From: Rhynochetos jubatus
Taxonomy: Eukaryota; Chordata; Aves; Eurypygiformes; Rhynochetidae
Assembly (NCBI GenBank): GCA_027574665.1
Contig: CM050651.1
Location: 2,977,501 to 3,041,500, forward strand
DNA length: 64,000 bases
Direction: 5' to 3'
Shown: positions 25,100-38,143 of the stretch, one piece after another
Layout: each line of letters starts with the position of its first letter
Position numbering within the stretch: position 1 is the first letter of the stretch
Notes under the pieces: generated by a model
The model's database searches: none
Told to the model about the DNA's origin: nothing
What the model saw: the letters and a program-made list of their open reading frames with translations, nothing else
Program-made: the position numbers and the translations under genes

Positions 25100-25570
25100 G
25101 CAAATCTAGGTGAAGGTTCACAGCTTGTGGCCTAAGGCTTCAGCAAATCCAGCTGCTCATGCTGGGTTAGGAATGAACAAACACTATGCCGAACTACTCA
25201 GCGTTAGGCTGTAACTCTTGTGGCTTAATGCTAAATGATTGACTCCAAGTGATTCATTCTATTTAAAACTTACTTATTTAAACCAAATGTCTAGTATTTC
25301 CTAACAACAATGATGGCATATCATATGTTGTTAAAAGGTTTTCTCTAACATACGTGCCTACTAGAGCTATAGGTACGTATGTACCATTGGAGTCATTGAC
25401 ACCAGACCATGTCTGCCACGCCTTGATGTGTCACATTAAATGTCATGACTTCTGGGTGCAAAGGAGTCTTTCTGTTTAATAAAAGGAAATCTTACCATGT
25501 ACATTTACAGGCGTATGTACCATTTGCATTAAGTGCACCCGATGGCAACTAGTGTAAGCAGTGCAAAGTG
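25100..25570. promoter_or_regulatory. Candidate regulatory element with PBX-like and octamer sites
   Basis: TGATTGAC at 25237-25244 fits the PBX core. A perfect octamer ATTTGCAT is at 25522-25529. Near 25372-25385 GGTACGTATGTACC is a near-palindrome. The text is complex sequence without repeat identity. The call rests on motif content alone. Confidence 0.2.
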
Positions 25571-27779
25571 CAGCATTCCATTTGCACAGCAGTGAGAGGA
25601 GCCCAGCTATTCACACATCTCTTCAATCAAAGCAGCGAGGACTTGACTCCTCAGCATTAATGGTGCAGCCAGTATGTTTTTCTGCAATGAAAGGTCGTTT
25701 TCTCTCTCACAAGAAAAGCATTAAAAGTGGTGTGGTTTTTTATTTTTTTCTTAAAGCAAGGGAACAGGATGGGCATAACCTTTAAGGATGACATTATGCC
25801 TTGGACCACATACCTGCGGTAGGAAGCAGTCGCTATGGGAGATTGATTCAAACACGCTAGGAGCCTTTCTTCTCCAGAGCAGATGGGTGAGAAATGTGAG
25901 AGGACACTGGAGTCAAGAGGAGAGTAAAGACTCCTTTCCTTACTGGCCACAGAAGGTAGTGTGAGGCAGCAGTAAACTACTATCCCTTACTACAAAGTTC
26001 AGGTCAAAGAGAAACTGTGTGCGAGGGCACGTCTCAGGGCAAGGTTCCTCCTTCATGCAGTATAAACACATCACACTTGGGTAGCTTAGATGCTGGAGAG
26101 AGGCTAGCTGCAGCAATATGGAGCTCTGAGCTGACTAATTTACTTGCAGAGCTCTGTGCTGCTGTAACTAGGGGGGCTTTCGGTTGAATTATTTTTGGCA
26201 AGATAGATGATTGCATCTGCTGATTCAGTTTGCTAGCAGGGCTTCCAAATCCCAGTGTTAGGCTGTGGCTGTACAGTTGTAGTTCCCTTGTGTGTTAGTA
26301 AGACAGAGGTGGCTGGTTAGAAGATCAATCGTCGCTTATGGTGAGAGTTATGAGCACTTTCCTCTTTTTTTGTAGCTATAAAATGACTTTTTCCATTTTT
26401 CTTATATTTGACATTACAGGGTCTTAGAAACACATACAGCCAAGTCCTCGAAAATGATCTTTAAACCTAGGGGAACAGCTGAGGTTGTTCACACAGGTGT
26501 GTGTATTCTTTGGGATGTAACACGTACTTCTCATCAGCTGAACTCTTACATGAAAAACTAATCCTAATGAAAATAAATGCTACAGCCTATTGATTTGGAT
26601 GAAGAATTACTGCTTGTACTAGCATACGAATCTAAGGATGAGATTGTTGGTCTGTGTAATCCAGTATGGCTACACTGAATTCAGTCTGCTGCATTCACCA
26701 GCTGACAGTAGCCCTAGCTTTTTGCAACGATGTGGGTATGAAACCTTTGGCACATAAATTTGGGACATGTGACTTTAAAGTGGTTGAGGTCTCTGAAGTG
26801 TCTGATCCTGAAGCTCATTGCTGGTCTCTAGTTTTGAAAGATCAGCCCTTTTGTTTCTTCAGTTCTTCTTAAATAAAGATCCTTTTGTGATTGCCATATA
26901 TTCTGAACCAAAAACATTTTCTGCTCTGAATTCTTTTGAATAGCTTTCAGTTTTTGTTTTGATTCTTCATTTCCTAAAAAGCACAGTACCAACAAAGAAC
27001 AACGTACATGAATCCAAAGAAAGGTGCTAAATCAGAAGCATGAGATTTGTGGTACAGTACATCAAACACCACGCGAGAGGTTTCCCACAGTGTGTGATCT
27101 GCAGCTGCTCTGTTTAGACAGAGCTTGTTTTCAATAACAGGCATGTACAGAGCATTGTGTTTTAAAAAATAAAACCAACAATGAATCAATAATTAAAATC
27201 CCATGCATCAGTTTCCAGTTGGAATGAAAATCAGCTGAGTTTGTTGCATCATTTACTACACTCTGGAAGGCAGTAGATACTTACGGTAATGAGGGCGTTT
27301 TTAAAAATCGGGAGAGACTTGAGTGTTGACTCTGAGGTTGCCAGCGATGGTAGGATTGGGCCTATACTTCTAAGTCAGATGCAAGCTGGTAACAGTGCAG
27401 GAATAACAGTTATGTTTGTGAAGGACTTAACTACTGATGGGCCAGTTTCTGAACAGCTACACCTGGGGCCCATGTAACATTGCTTTCAGCAGAGGACCAA
27501 ACGGGCCTGAAATGTACCTCCTGAGGCCAAAGTGGAAATTAAGCCTGTTGCTGCAAGAGTTTGTTGCTGGTTAATTGCGGGCTCTTAACTATGTTGTTCA
27601 CTTGCCCCAGGTGGGTGAGGGACAGAGTGAAGAGGAGGGCCTCTGGTGCTCCTGCCCTTGCGGAGCTGTACTCCTCTTGCAAAGCAGAAGGCAGCAGTGC
27701 AGTCTTTGCATGCCTGGGATGAGTTTTACTGTGACATAGATGTTTTTTACAATGAAACAAGAACAAGACATGGCAGGGG

Positions 27780-27801
27780 GTGTGTGTGCGTGCATGTGCA
27801 T
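27780..27801. repeat. Alternating purine/pyrimidine tract
   Basis: Twenty-two bases alternate strictly, mainly GT with CG and CA steps, directly after a G5 run. It is a possible Z-DNA former and microsatellite. Confidence 0.8.
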
Positions 27802-29758
27802 TAGGTCCCATGCATACCTCTTTACCTTTAGTTCCCATGGAGATGGTGGTGTGTGTGGACCCGGCTAGCTGGTGGAAATCTTCCCGCCGCTTTCTTAACC
27901 TGTGTGCGCCCTCAGCCTTTGAATTTTGTTTGACACAAGTCTCTCGCAGAATTGATGGAGTGCATTAAGCTGTTTCCAGGATGTCAGAGGGGTCTTTGAC
28001 AGAAGTGATCTTCCAAATTCTCTAGTGACAACACGGATGACAGACGATACTCTGTGGAGCTCCTTCTTCATCTCCGGCCACAGTGACCTCCAGCGCAGTC
28101 ACGCTGTGCAGAGCCACAAGGCATGGCGGGGATGGCCCCCAGCAGCCCTGCACAGGCAGGCGCGAGGTGGGCCGTGATGGGACAAGGGGCAGAGCTGCCC
28201 TGTCCCTTCAGTAGCTTTGCAGATCTGTTAAGCTGTCACAGAAAAACAGCAGTGTGTAAACCTCAAGGCTGCAGCTGCAATCTGGGAGCTGATGAGAGTG
28301 ACTTGAGTTTTCTAAACAACACTCCACAAATAAACTGCATCTCACAGTTGACATCTGTTCTGTCTGGCCTTAAGTATTGTTTAAAATAAGAGAGATTTAT
28401 TAAACGTTGTTTGCAAGCTTCATATCCCTTTTTTTTCTGCAAGCTGTCGTGCTTGGCCCGCTGCTTTTCAGACTTTGTAGGTTGAGCCGCTCCTGTTTCA
28501 AATGTTGTGCTAAAAGCAGAGCAAGTTGTCTGACAGGCAGGTTAAAAGACACTAGAGAATTAAAAGGCAGTGAGGCCAAAAGAGCAATTGGTTGCTGAGT
28601 TGTCACCTGTAGTGCTTCTAGAGCCAAACCCCTACTTAGAGTGACTGTGTACCAAGACCTTGTCTTCTTGGAGGCTACCACTGCTTCTGGCTGCTGCACT
28701 GTCCCGTCACAGCTCCCCCAGCCCATGTGTGTACTAGAGTTTTCTAGGCAGGCAGAGAGGACAGGCGGCTGCTCTGCTGTCATGCACCAGCTCTGCAATT
28801 AACGGCTGGGTAAGTATAGTAGCACGGTGCCACACAATGCACATGAATGACATTTCATGAAATGCAAGCTGATGAAAATGAGCGTCAGCAGAAGGATCCT
28901 TTTAGGTTTGATTTCTTGTCTATCAGCCTAGGCCTGTGAGTATGAGTGTGCTAGTGACAGTGATTCAAACCCTGGTGCTAGCAGCTCAGCAGAACTGCTC
29001 AGATACTGGAGAAGCCATAGTTACTCTAGTCCATGCCTGTGCTCTGGCACAGCCCATTGCAAAGGTCTGGGTGAAGCAGCTTGTTCATCTCCTGTTCTTG
29101 TGTTGCCAAGAAAGCTCTTTGTGCTCCCCTAAATGATACCCCACTTGATATGGGTGGCACAGAACCAGAGCTGGGCCACAGCCAGGGCACCAGAGTACCT
29201 ACAGCTGCATCTCCTCATCCTGCCATATTCATGATGTCTATTCTTGACCTAGCACCAACGCTCAGCTTTCCTGACAGGAGCTCTCTTTGCAAAGCCGAAA
29301 ACCCAGACCTTACAGATATTTTGCAGTCATTTAGTACTGGCCAAGACAGAATAAGAGAGGAATAATGAATTCTGCCTAAAGCTACTGGAAGAGCTTGTGC
29401 TGTTGGTGTTGCTGAGCACCAGGTTGATGCTGATATATCAGACCAAATGCTGTTTTGATACTTAGGTGGTTGCAGTCTGGAGGGTCGCATCCAGCTGAGC
29501 TAAGAAACATCTGTGGTTCCCCATCCTGTAACATTGGAACCCCTAACAATCTGAATGTATTTTCCCCATGACAAATACTGTGAAGCAGACAGTGTTATGT
29601 CTCCCATTTTACAAGTTCAAACTGAAGCAGAGGAGCTGCTGAAAGTCCTGGTCTTATGAAAATGCTTGCAATTTCAGCTTTTGTTCCAATTCTCAGTGCA
29701 ACATATGGCAGGATAAAATGCAGTTTCATCTAACCTATAGTTTTGAGGATTTTTTAAA

Positions 29759-29766
29759 ATGCAAAT
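29759..29766 (-). promoter_or_regulatory. POU octamer motif
   Basis: A perfect ATGCAAAT on the plus strand in an AT-rich stretch, where chance occurrence is more likely than elsewhere. Confidence 0.15.
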
Positions 29767-30562
29767 TTTGGGGTTTTTTGTTCTGCAGTTAATATTTTAA
29801 TTGGAATTAAGCTTCAAATTAACACTAGAGTGAGGGAATAACCCATCCTCCTTTGCTCTCTCTGTTGGCTCAGCAGCTCATTGCATTGCCAGTTGTCCTT
29901 AATTTTGAAGATAAAAATTGAAGTGTTGTGGCATGTCAATGTAAAAAATCAAAATTGAAATAATCAAATAATCCCATTGTTTTCTATGACTTGTTGAGTA
30001 TAGGGAGAAAGGCAAGGAGATAGAGGACTATGATTTTTGCTTTTGTGTTTAATAAATATTTTCTATCTTAATGAATGACAGAGGATAATTTTAGTAATAC
30101 ACCTGATGTGATCATGATTGGCAAGGAACAGTGTTTGGACACTGGTACTTCCTCCCATCTCCTACTACCCAACATTTCCCACAATTTTGGCACTCCAGGT
30201 TGCTAGGTCTGTTTCCTCCCAACATACTTCATGGTTGCTGCTGTTGCACATCTGCCAATGACTGGAATGTGAGGTTCTAATTTCTGGTCTTTTTGATTGT
30301 TGGGTTTTCCTTTCTAAAGACGGGCAGTTTATTTCCTTCACTGCAGCCCTTTGAGACTTGGCTGTGCTCTCAAAGATTTCAGTCATTGCCATTAGCTACT
30401 CCTTATACTAGGTTTTTAAAATCCGTGGGATCCTTCTAGCACCTGCTTCCTGATTTTATACACTTTATTTTTTTTTCCTTCTCTCAATCATTTTATCAGT
30501 TCTATGTCTTACATAAATCATCTTTAGCCTTTAATTTACAGTGTTGTCATGTTTCTTGGTTT

Positions 30563-30590
30563 TGTGTGCGTGTGTGTGCATATGCATGTA
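30563..30590. repeat. 28-base alternating purine/pyrimidine tract
   Basis: Strict alternation over 28 bases, made of TG units with one CG step and an ATATGCATG segment. This is the longest such tract in the window and the best Z-DNA candidate by length. Confidence 0.85.
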
Positions 30591-33500
30591 AAACTGAAAA
30601 CATTAGCTTTTCATGCTCCCTGTTACTTTACTTCCCAGCTTGACTATTTGGGTGCTGGAAACTTCTTGAGCAAGGCTGTGCACTGTCAGATCCCATGAGC
30701 CCAGCTGCAGCTGAACCCCATTAGCAGCAGTTGGAGCTGCGGTGCACTGCATTTCCCTGGAGACACACGGTGCCCCAAGCAAGAGCTGCTCAGTTTTTAG
30801 TGCTCTACCAGACCATGTTTTCTTAGTAAACCTTCTTTTTTATTTTTTTTTCTCCTTTGCCTTTTAGCAATGTCTACTTTATTCTGCTTCAGTATTTTCC
30901 CCTGCTGGATTTTAATGTGAGAATAATGGCACTACAAGCAAGAAGCAACAGGAGAAATGCCTTTCTCAGCCAGGGCCTGCTCATCTGCTTTGGCAGCGCC
31001 ATCTGCCTTCAAATTCCTGATTATCTTCCTTTGTTAGTCAATATATGGACTAAATTGCCTCACCTCTACCTGTTCTTTCTACTCAAAGATGAGGTAGTGT
31101 TCTCAGTCTGACTCAAAATGTACTTGGTTTCTATTTTATGGTGGGAATATTCCAGGAAATTTTAGAAAACAGAATTATTCCAACAGTCTTAGGCATAGTG
31201 GTCTGTTGTCTTTATTTGTCACCACAGGGTTGTACACTAGTGCCTTGGTCATGGTTTGGTAGTTAAATGCTTCCACCACGCAGCTGTGCTCTCCGGAGCC
31301 TTCACTGGAAAGGGGAAGGTCTGATGCACAAAATGTGGAGGAGGCTGATGAAAACAGAGCCTGAATGCAATAACAGGAATATCATAAAGTTGCATGTATT
31401 TTAAGGACAACCAGATTCATGTTTCCCCACAGAAATTTCCAATTATTGCCAGATTTCTACTTTCAAACTCTAGCATTGTTGATACATCATTAAGAAAGAA
31501 TAATGGAAGTATTTTCCTCGAGTGGCTGGATAAGCTTTGCTCAAATGTAAATGCCAGAAATGTCATGCTTAGGCACAGTGTTTTTCCAGAAAAATCCATA
31601 ATCTGAAACTTTAGGAATGCTGAACACAGAAGCGTGAATGTGGACATGAAAACACGTACTTAAAGGGGAAATGTACTTAAAATGGCCAGCTTGGATTTAC
31701 TGCTAAGATTCTCACTGCCTCAAAATGTGTTTACCCACTTGGTGTAACTAACTGGTGTATAAAAAACTGTGGCAAGCATAGTCTGTAAAGATGTCATTCT
31801 TTCAGTAAAATGGAGCTTTAGGAAACTTGATTATTTAGCTCATTAAATAAAAACTCCAGCTGAGCCAGATTATTGGTTAAAAATGTTTAATAGCAAGATA
31901 ATCCTCCAAAAAAATATTTCTAAGAAGCTAGGAGCTCAACAAAGGAGGGAAGGTCTAAAAATTTTTTTCCTGAAGATTATGTCTGTTTGGCCATGACACC
32001 TTCAAGACATGGACCACTGAGAAGATACAGCTGGACATCTGCAGGAAAAATGACAGTGTCATTGTAAAGCATTTGATATTTTTTGAACTGTCTTTTCAGA
32101 AATGAAAATAAAGCTTATTTCTGGGGGGGTGTCCCCTAATCAATCAGAATACCCCACTTTGCAGGTTAACTGCTGTGAGGGATTTTGTGTCTAGATCACG
32201 GAAGAGTAAAATTTAAGGGAAAATTTCCCTTTAGACTGTTCCTCTGCCAGTAACCGTCTTTTTTCTAGTCCTTTCCTCTGGTAGCCTGCTGCCTCTTCCT
32301 CAGTATTTCCCTTCTCTCTCTGATCCTCTTCTGCCTCTGAAATCAGAGAAACCATTACTTTGTGTAAGTTACCTGAAAGTGCATATATCCTTAAAGCCTG
32401 TGTTCAAATATCCTTTTAAAGAGCTATTGCTGGGTTCTGGGTTAGACTTAAAAATACAGTAGTTGAAACAGCTGAATAGTTCTGTTTTGGAATGGAAAAC
32501 ATTTTTTTCTCTCCACTACTGATATTATATGAAACTTCTTTTTTTATTATTTTCATTAACTTGCCTACTTAGGGGTTTACTTAGGGCTTCATTGTTCATG
32601 GTGGTGGTAAAGCACAGTTTTAGGAGGATCAGGGACACACAAGAGGAAATGGGAAGATGGAAAAGAAATGCTGTGAAATTAATGAAGAATATATATAAAA
32701 AAAAATTAGGAACAGCTGCCTGCAAGACTCTTTACATGCCTGAGCAAATATGCACAGCTGGTAAATATCAACTTTCAGATCTGGAACTATAATGGTGACC
32801 AGGGTTGAAGGATATAAAAGCAGAAATGAATTGAAAGGAAAAAAAAAGATTGATAATAACAACAATCAAAAAAAAAAAAGACCACATCTTTAAAAATGTA
32901 ATTGAAACAATAAATTAAATATCTTGGGAAAAAGGTAGCAAATTTTCAAAAAGTCCAGGTTGTTTACTGAATGTCAGTGGCTAGAACGCATTTTTGCTTG
33001 CTGGAATTGCTGCCAAGAAAGCTCATAGCAGGAAAATGTTTTGTCTGTCTTTCCTACATTTAGAGTGCATTTAATGGATTATGTATAGTTTCAGCATTTG
33101 CTGAGTACTGATTAGTAAATTCATGTTCAGTCAGTATTATCTCTTGCTAGAGGACAGTATTATTTAGCTGGTGAGTTCTTACTCTGGGCTTAATCTTCAG
33201 AAACTGGCTTCATTCGGGCAAAGGGAGCTCTGTATGCCAAAGAACCGTAACAGGGACAGGAATATACAGTCTGGTTTTGTGCTGGCTTCGGTACTGATTT
33301 CTTCTGTGATTTTAGTCAAGCTGCTTCCATCAAGGTTGGGTGTCTGATATGAACGGTGATACTGAACACATAAGTGTGAACATTTTATGTAGGGGTCTAT
33401 CATCTAGGACACTAGAAAGCAAAGAACTTCATTCACAAGTGCAGGCAGAACAAAATTAGAGAGAAACAGATTATCTTTTGTAGCCCAGTGCCTCTGATGC

Positions 33501-34079
33501 CTGCGGCGATTACAACTCAGCTGATTGTGGGGCAGCGGCTGAGGTACCCTACGGAAAATGGAAATCCGTGCTGACTTCCTTAATAGATGTTAGTGTGCAG
33601 TATGGTATTCTGATCCATCCCTGTGGCAAGGGGTGAGGACCCACGAGCTGGGGAGCATCAAACAAGCAGAGGTGGGAGTCCCTGGAAAATCCCAGGCCAG
33701 GCTGCCCTGCTTGCAAGTCCGGGTTTGCTGTTCAGGCACTGCATCTGGAAAAAACCTGTCCTGCCTGTCCTGTATTTTAATGCACTTACCCATGAAAAAC
33801 GGACAATAATCTCTGTAATGTGTGAAGTGCTTTGAAGTCTTTTTTGAGCTAGAGGGTCAGTGTTTAGTTCCTTTTCCTGTGATGGGTCTCTGGTACTTAA
33901 ACATGCAGCCGTGAATCAGAAGAATCAATTTGTTGTTTCTATGAGGGCCATAATTCATCCTCCTTGATTGAAATGATCATCAAGGATGCAGACGTGGCTC
34001 TCTGCTTCTGAGTAAACACTCCTTTTATGTTCCCTTAACGCAAATACCTGACACTAAGCAGGGATGCATAAAAGGAAGT

Positions 34080-34380
34080 CGGGCTGCAGGCTTTTTCCTG
34101 AAGTAGGTGTTTTGTGATGGATTAATGGTAAACCATGATACATTATTTATCAGATAATAAGTGTGATAATTGTTCTTATTTATCATGAGTCTAGCTCAGC
34201 TCATTCTCCTGTCATTCCTTCAGTCAAGCTGCCCCTGGGGATTCAACAGATAAAAAACAGTCCAAAGGTGATTCCAACAATTTCTACTCATAATGGCATG
34301 CTGATTACCTCCTAATTGAAAAGTGTAAACTACAGACACTGTAAGTAATGCAAGTGGCCCCTGTCCTCCTCACATAATGT
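34080..34380. promoter_or_regulatory. Candidate regulatory element with a four-site GATA cluster
   Basis: Four sequences fitting the GATA-factor consensus WGATAR lie within 39 bases: TTATCA (34147-34152), AGATAA (34152-34157), TGATAA (34164-34169) and TTATCA (34180-34185). The first two form a palindromic pair, TTATCAGATAA. A GGATTAATGG homeodomain-type site precedes them near 34118-34127. Binding by GATA factors is inference. Confidence 0.3.
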
Positions 34381-35639
34381 GGAGAGTCCCTGTGTGTCTC
34401 AGCCACCACAGAAAACAGCACCCCGTTCCTGTAATACTCAAATCTCCAAAATGAATTAGGAAGAATGTCCTGTTACCATTACAGGGGAAAGAGCAAGCAC
34501 TTTCCTCATAGTGAGAGCATGACGTTGATGAGTAGATAGAATGTTACAGAAGCAATGTAGACGTGATTTGGGCTCAATTCTGGGGTGTGTGGTAGCACAG
34601 TCTTTCAGATATCAGTCAAAAATATCTCTCTTCTTGTTGAGAAGGTGTGAAAATAATGCTTCCATTTTTGATGCCTTTGTATTTATACTTCTTGTTGTAA
34701 GAAATTACAAAAAGAGCCCATGTACAGAATAAGCACGTAACTGTAAGAGTAGAATAAAAAAGTGGGATCTTTTAAAAATAATTCCAATAATTAATTTTCC
34801 AAAAAACACAGACATTAAGATACAGAAAACTCAATGGTTTTATTCTCTTATATCTCTAAGCTCTTCTGGCAGCATCATGTTGATAAAAAACTCTAAAATA
34901 CTGTGGATGAACAAATGCAGTATGAACATTACCTGGCTTCATAATTTCTCCTTAAAGCCCATACTAACTGTGCAGCATCATTTTCTACTAAATCATGTTC
35001 TTCCTCAAATACTTACGCATTCTACTTCTTGCACTTCCTTCTTGTCAGTCTCACATTCTTCTCCATGGGATTCTTCGGACTGGAGTCTGAAAACATCAAG
35101 TTTTTATGTTGTAGGTACATAATCTTTGGCATATAGGTCACATTGTTTTCTCTCCCAGCCTCCCAAATAATGCCTGTATAAAAAGGAGTATAAAATGCTT
35201 GTCTGAGTGAAGGGTTTCTATCAGTACAAAAGGAATGCCAAACTGAGGGAAGCTTTTCTGAGCAGCAGGTAGAGTAGCACATCTGTGATTCACCTTCTGT
35301 GGTGCTCCCTTTGGAAATACCATCCAGCTGCTGTCTGATGGTAACCTCACTGAGCTAATAATTTCACATCTTCACATCAGATTGATTGCCTCTGGATTTA
35401 TTCTTGGAAGCCTGGGAAATGTTCTGAGCATACCGAGACTCAGAAGTACCAGCAGCCCCCCAGAACCAGAGCATGACTATCCCAAGGGCACCAACCACAT
35501 TCTGTTCTTGAAACAAAATTCTTGAGATCAACTGATAGGACACCGTATGCCTGTTGTTGTCTCCTTTGGTTATTCATCTAGGCATCTCCCATCTTCTAAA
35601 ATATAGGAAGAGCTTCAACTTACCCAGAGTAGGGAGAAC

Positions 35640-36080
35640 AGACAATTTAATGCATAAAGCAATGGCTCCTGTTTATATTTAGAATAGGCCTGAATAACTG
35701 TTGTGGATAAACAGCATAGAACAGCTGTTCCACACTGCAGGCTTCTTTATTACAATTTGTAAGCAACGCTTTATACGCATATCTGATCGTATCTGGATGG
35801 AATTAATTTTATTAGCTTTATGCATGTACAAGGCAATTGCCTACATTTGAGTTAGTCAGCTTGCCTTTCCCAAGAGAAATTGGTGTTCTTCACCTAACTT
35901 TGCTCAGATGCCTGCTTTAGTATGAGATTAATTGTGCCCTAGAAGTGTCATTTTAATTTTCATTGATTATTAGAGGAGCCTTGACAACCAAGTCAGGTAC
36001 AGATGTTTAAATCTGATCAGATGAATCCCAATTTCTAGTCTGGAGTAAGCACATCCCATTAGGAAATGAGAATAAAATTT
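35640..36080. promoter_or_regulatory. Candidate conserved regulatory element (homeodomain cores and palindromes)
   Basis: AATTAATT (35801-35808), ATTAATTG (35927-35934) and TGATTATTAG (35964-35973) are homeodomain-type cores. AGGCAATTGCCT at 35831-35842 is a perfect 12-bp palindrome. The surrounding sequence is complex, free of stretches of simple repeat and without a credible coding frame, which is how deeply conserved non-coding elements usually look. Conservation itself cannot be seen here. Confidence 0.28.
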
Positions 36081-36091
36081 AGTCCACTATG

Positions 36092-36111
36092 AAATAAATA
36101 AATAAATAAAA
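36092..36111. repeat. (AAAT)5 microsatellite
   Basis: Five uninterrupted copies of the AAAT unit. Simple repeat. Confidence 0.9.
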
Positions 36112-36690
36112 TTCTTTGAGTACAAGGAACTTTTATTTTCATATGTGTAGGTTCTTCAAGATAAGCTACAGTTACACAATAGTAATGCAGTTTAGTCCTT
36201 TTAAACCAACAGTTTTAATTATTTTCAAAGCTTTATAGAGAGGAAAAGTTTAAAAAAAAAAGACATGCTGCAAGGAAAAACAATGCCAAAGAGAGCCCAA
36301 TCTGGGTAACACCTTCCAGGTGTGGTCACAACCATAAATGATCAGGTCAAGATTAGGAACCATTTGCTCCTAAGTAGCAATACCTGATGTGTGCTCCTTG
36401 CAAAGAGGAGATAAAACAGGTAAGCCTAAAGGTAGAAATGCCCAGCATGATTAACAAAATAATCTTGGGATTTATTTTAACATCATTCCCTGTATACAAT
36501 CATGTTGGAAACATGCTTGTTATAACTTGCTGCCTTTTGGCTGTCACTTTAGCTTCCAGGGAAAGCACAGTAATTTCCTTGAGGAATGTTAATTTAAATC
36601 CTTGCAATAGTGTGTTCTATCCTCAGATTCCTGAGAGTGTAAGGGGATTTTTTTTTTTTGGATGGGGGGCACAATCTTGCACTGCTTTGA

Positions 36691-36698
36691 ATTTGCAT
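36691..36698 (+). promoter_or_regulatory. POU octamer motif
   Basis: A perfect ATTTGCAT followed by ATC. It is one of eight perfect copies noted in this window. Confidence 0.2.
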
Positions 36699-37373
36699 AT
36701 CAAAAGAATGTTGGATGGCATAAACTAGGTCTAAGATTTATTTACTTTTAAAGCTTTATGAACCAGCAAGCTACAGAGGATTTTATCAGTAGGTAGGCTC
36801 TGAAGCAGAAAAGAGGGCTTTTGACAAAGTGAGTACAAATTCATGTGTCTTTTAAACATTTTTCCAGCCTGGCTAGTAAAGCAAAGAGATCCTGCAGATA
36901 TGTGAGATAATATCTAATTTGTTTTAGCAATGAAGCTCATATTTACAACTGAAACCTTCTGAGAAAATGTGTGTCTGTCTTGTTGACTCAATTTAGATTA
37001 AGATTAGTGAACATAACACTTGTTAACCTTAATGTGCTTTTTCCTGATTGGTGGCAGTGAAATTACTTGAAGAATCTTGCAGGCTTGCTTCAGCAGAAAT
37101 CAAGCTGCAAGATATAAATCCTTTTTACTTCAGAAAAGCAAAGTATCTGTTTACACTGTTTACCTTACAGCACATAGTTGAAGCAGGTATCTAGAAACTT
37201 TGTACTTGGGGAAGCTATGAGGAACTGCAGCTGCTGATGGGTCTTTTAAAGCTTTAATCTATTTCACATGTCAGTATTTTTTTTTAAGCATTTCTTAAGT
37301 ATGCAGATCAATATATACAAAAATAATTTAATTTGCTGTACATGACTGTGTAATTCCAAATAGTATTTTTTTT

Positions 37374-37381
37374 ATTTGCAT
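37374..37381 (+). promoter_or_regulatory. POU octamer motif
   Basis: A perfect ATTTGCAT directly after a T-rich run, 676 bases beyond the octamer that ends at 36698. Confidence 0.18.
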
Positions 37382-37460
37382 GTGTTATCACTAATTTTTT
37401 TAATGTTAATACAACTCATTTACCCTTGCTCTTCATTACTAAGCAGTAATGGCCCCTCAT

Positions 37461-37479
37461 AAAAAAAAAAAAAAAAAAA
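37461..37479. repeat. A19 homopolymer
   Basis: Nineteen consecutive A. I looked upstream for a processed pseudogene or LINE 3' end that this could be the tail of and recognised none. Confidence 0.9.
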
Positions 37480-38143
37480 GAAAATGGTCTGGGACATAAC
37501 CCTGCAAGAAGCCTCAGGCCTGTGGGCAGAGCTCTGTAAATTGTTACTGCTCCATTGCCTTCAGTGGCTAGATGTTAAGGCCTCCCACAGCTGAAGGCTA
37601 TCTGCCTGCTGTGAGATAAACCAGGAGCTTTTTTCAGTGGCTTAACCTCTGGACAAATGTAAGGAACAAATGTAATAGTAACCTTAAGGACCACATCCAG
37701 CTGACCTAAATTGGTTCGTGCCTATTCAGTCATTGCCTGCCTGAGCTTGGGTGACCCATCAGCCCCTTACGGTGAAGGCATGTCAGTGGTTTCTATAGGA
37801 AAGCAGGGAATCGTATCAGCTTGTTGCTGGGTGCAGTGGCAGCAGCCTATGAGCCCAGGGCATGACTTGGAATTGTGCTTCAGGAGCTCTTGAAAGGTGC
37901 CTTTGCTAGTCTGCCTGTGTTTTCCTCAGTAGTTACTACTTCAATGGTATTAGCTGCTGTAATCACAATTTGCCTGTAACTGGAAGCTGCAATTTTTAAA
38001 GAGAATGTGACTCAGTGGAGAAGCATGCAGAACATGTAAAAAACACATAATAATTTGTTAAGGTGTAAATGTTGCCTGGTATTCTCTGGTAAGCAGTTGC
38101 ATGTAATAGTAGCTGCTGAATCCCTTGAGGTTTCAGAAAAACC

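Larger units (their letters stand above)
25001..37460. other. Non-coding unique DNA with several candidate regulatory stretches
   Basis: No coding exon is defensible. The region holds candidate regulatory stretches at 25100-25570, 34080-34380 and 35640-36080, alternating purine/pyrimidine tracts at 27780-27801 and 30563-30590, octamers at 25522, 29759, 36691 and 37374, and an AAAT microsatellite at 36092-36111. A 132-codon minus-strand open frame at 28400-28798 has no recognisable domain and no supporting splice or codon signal. Confidence 0.55.

Noticed and set aside
37461..37479. A19 run as the tail of a processed pseudogene
   Set aside because: The several hundred bases upstream do not resemble any gene, and no target duplication is evident.
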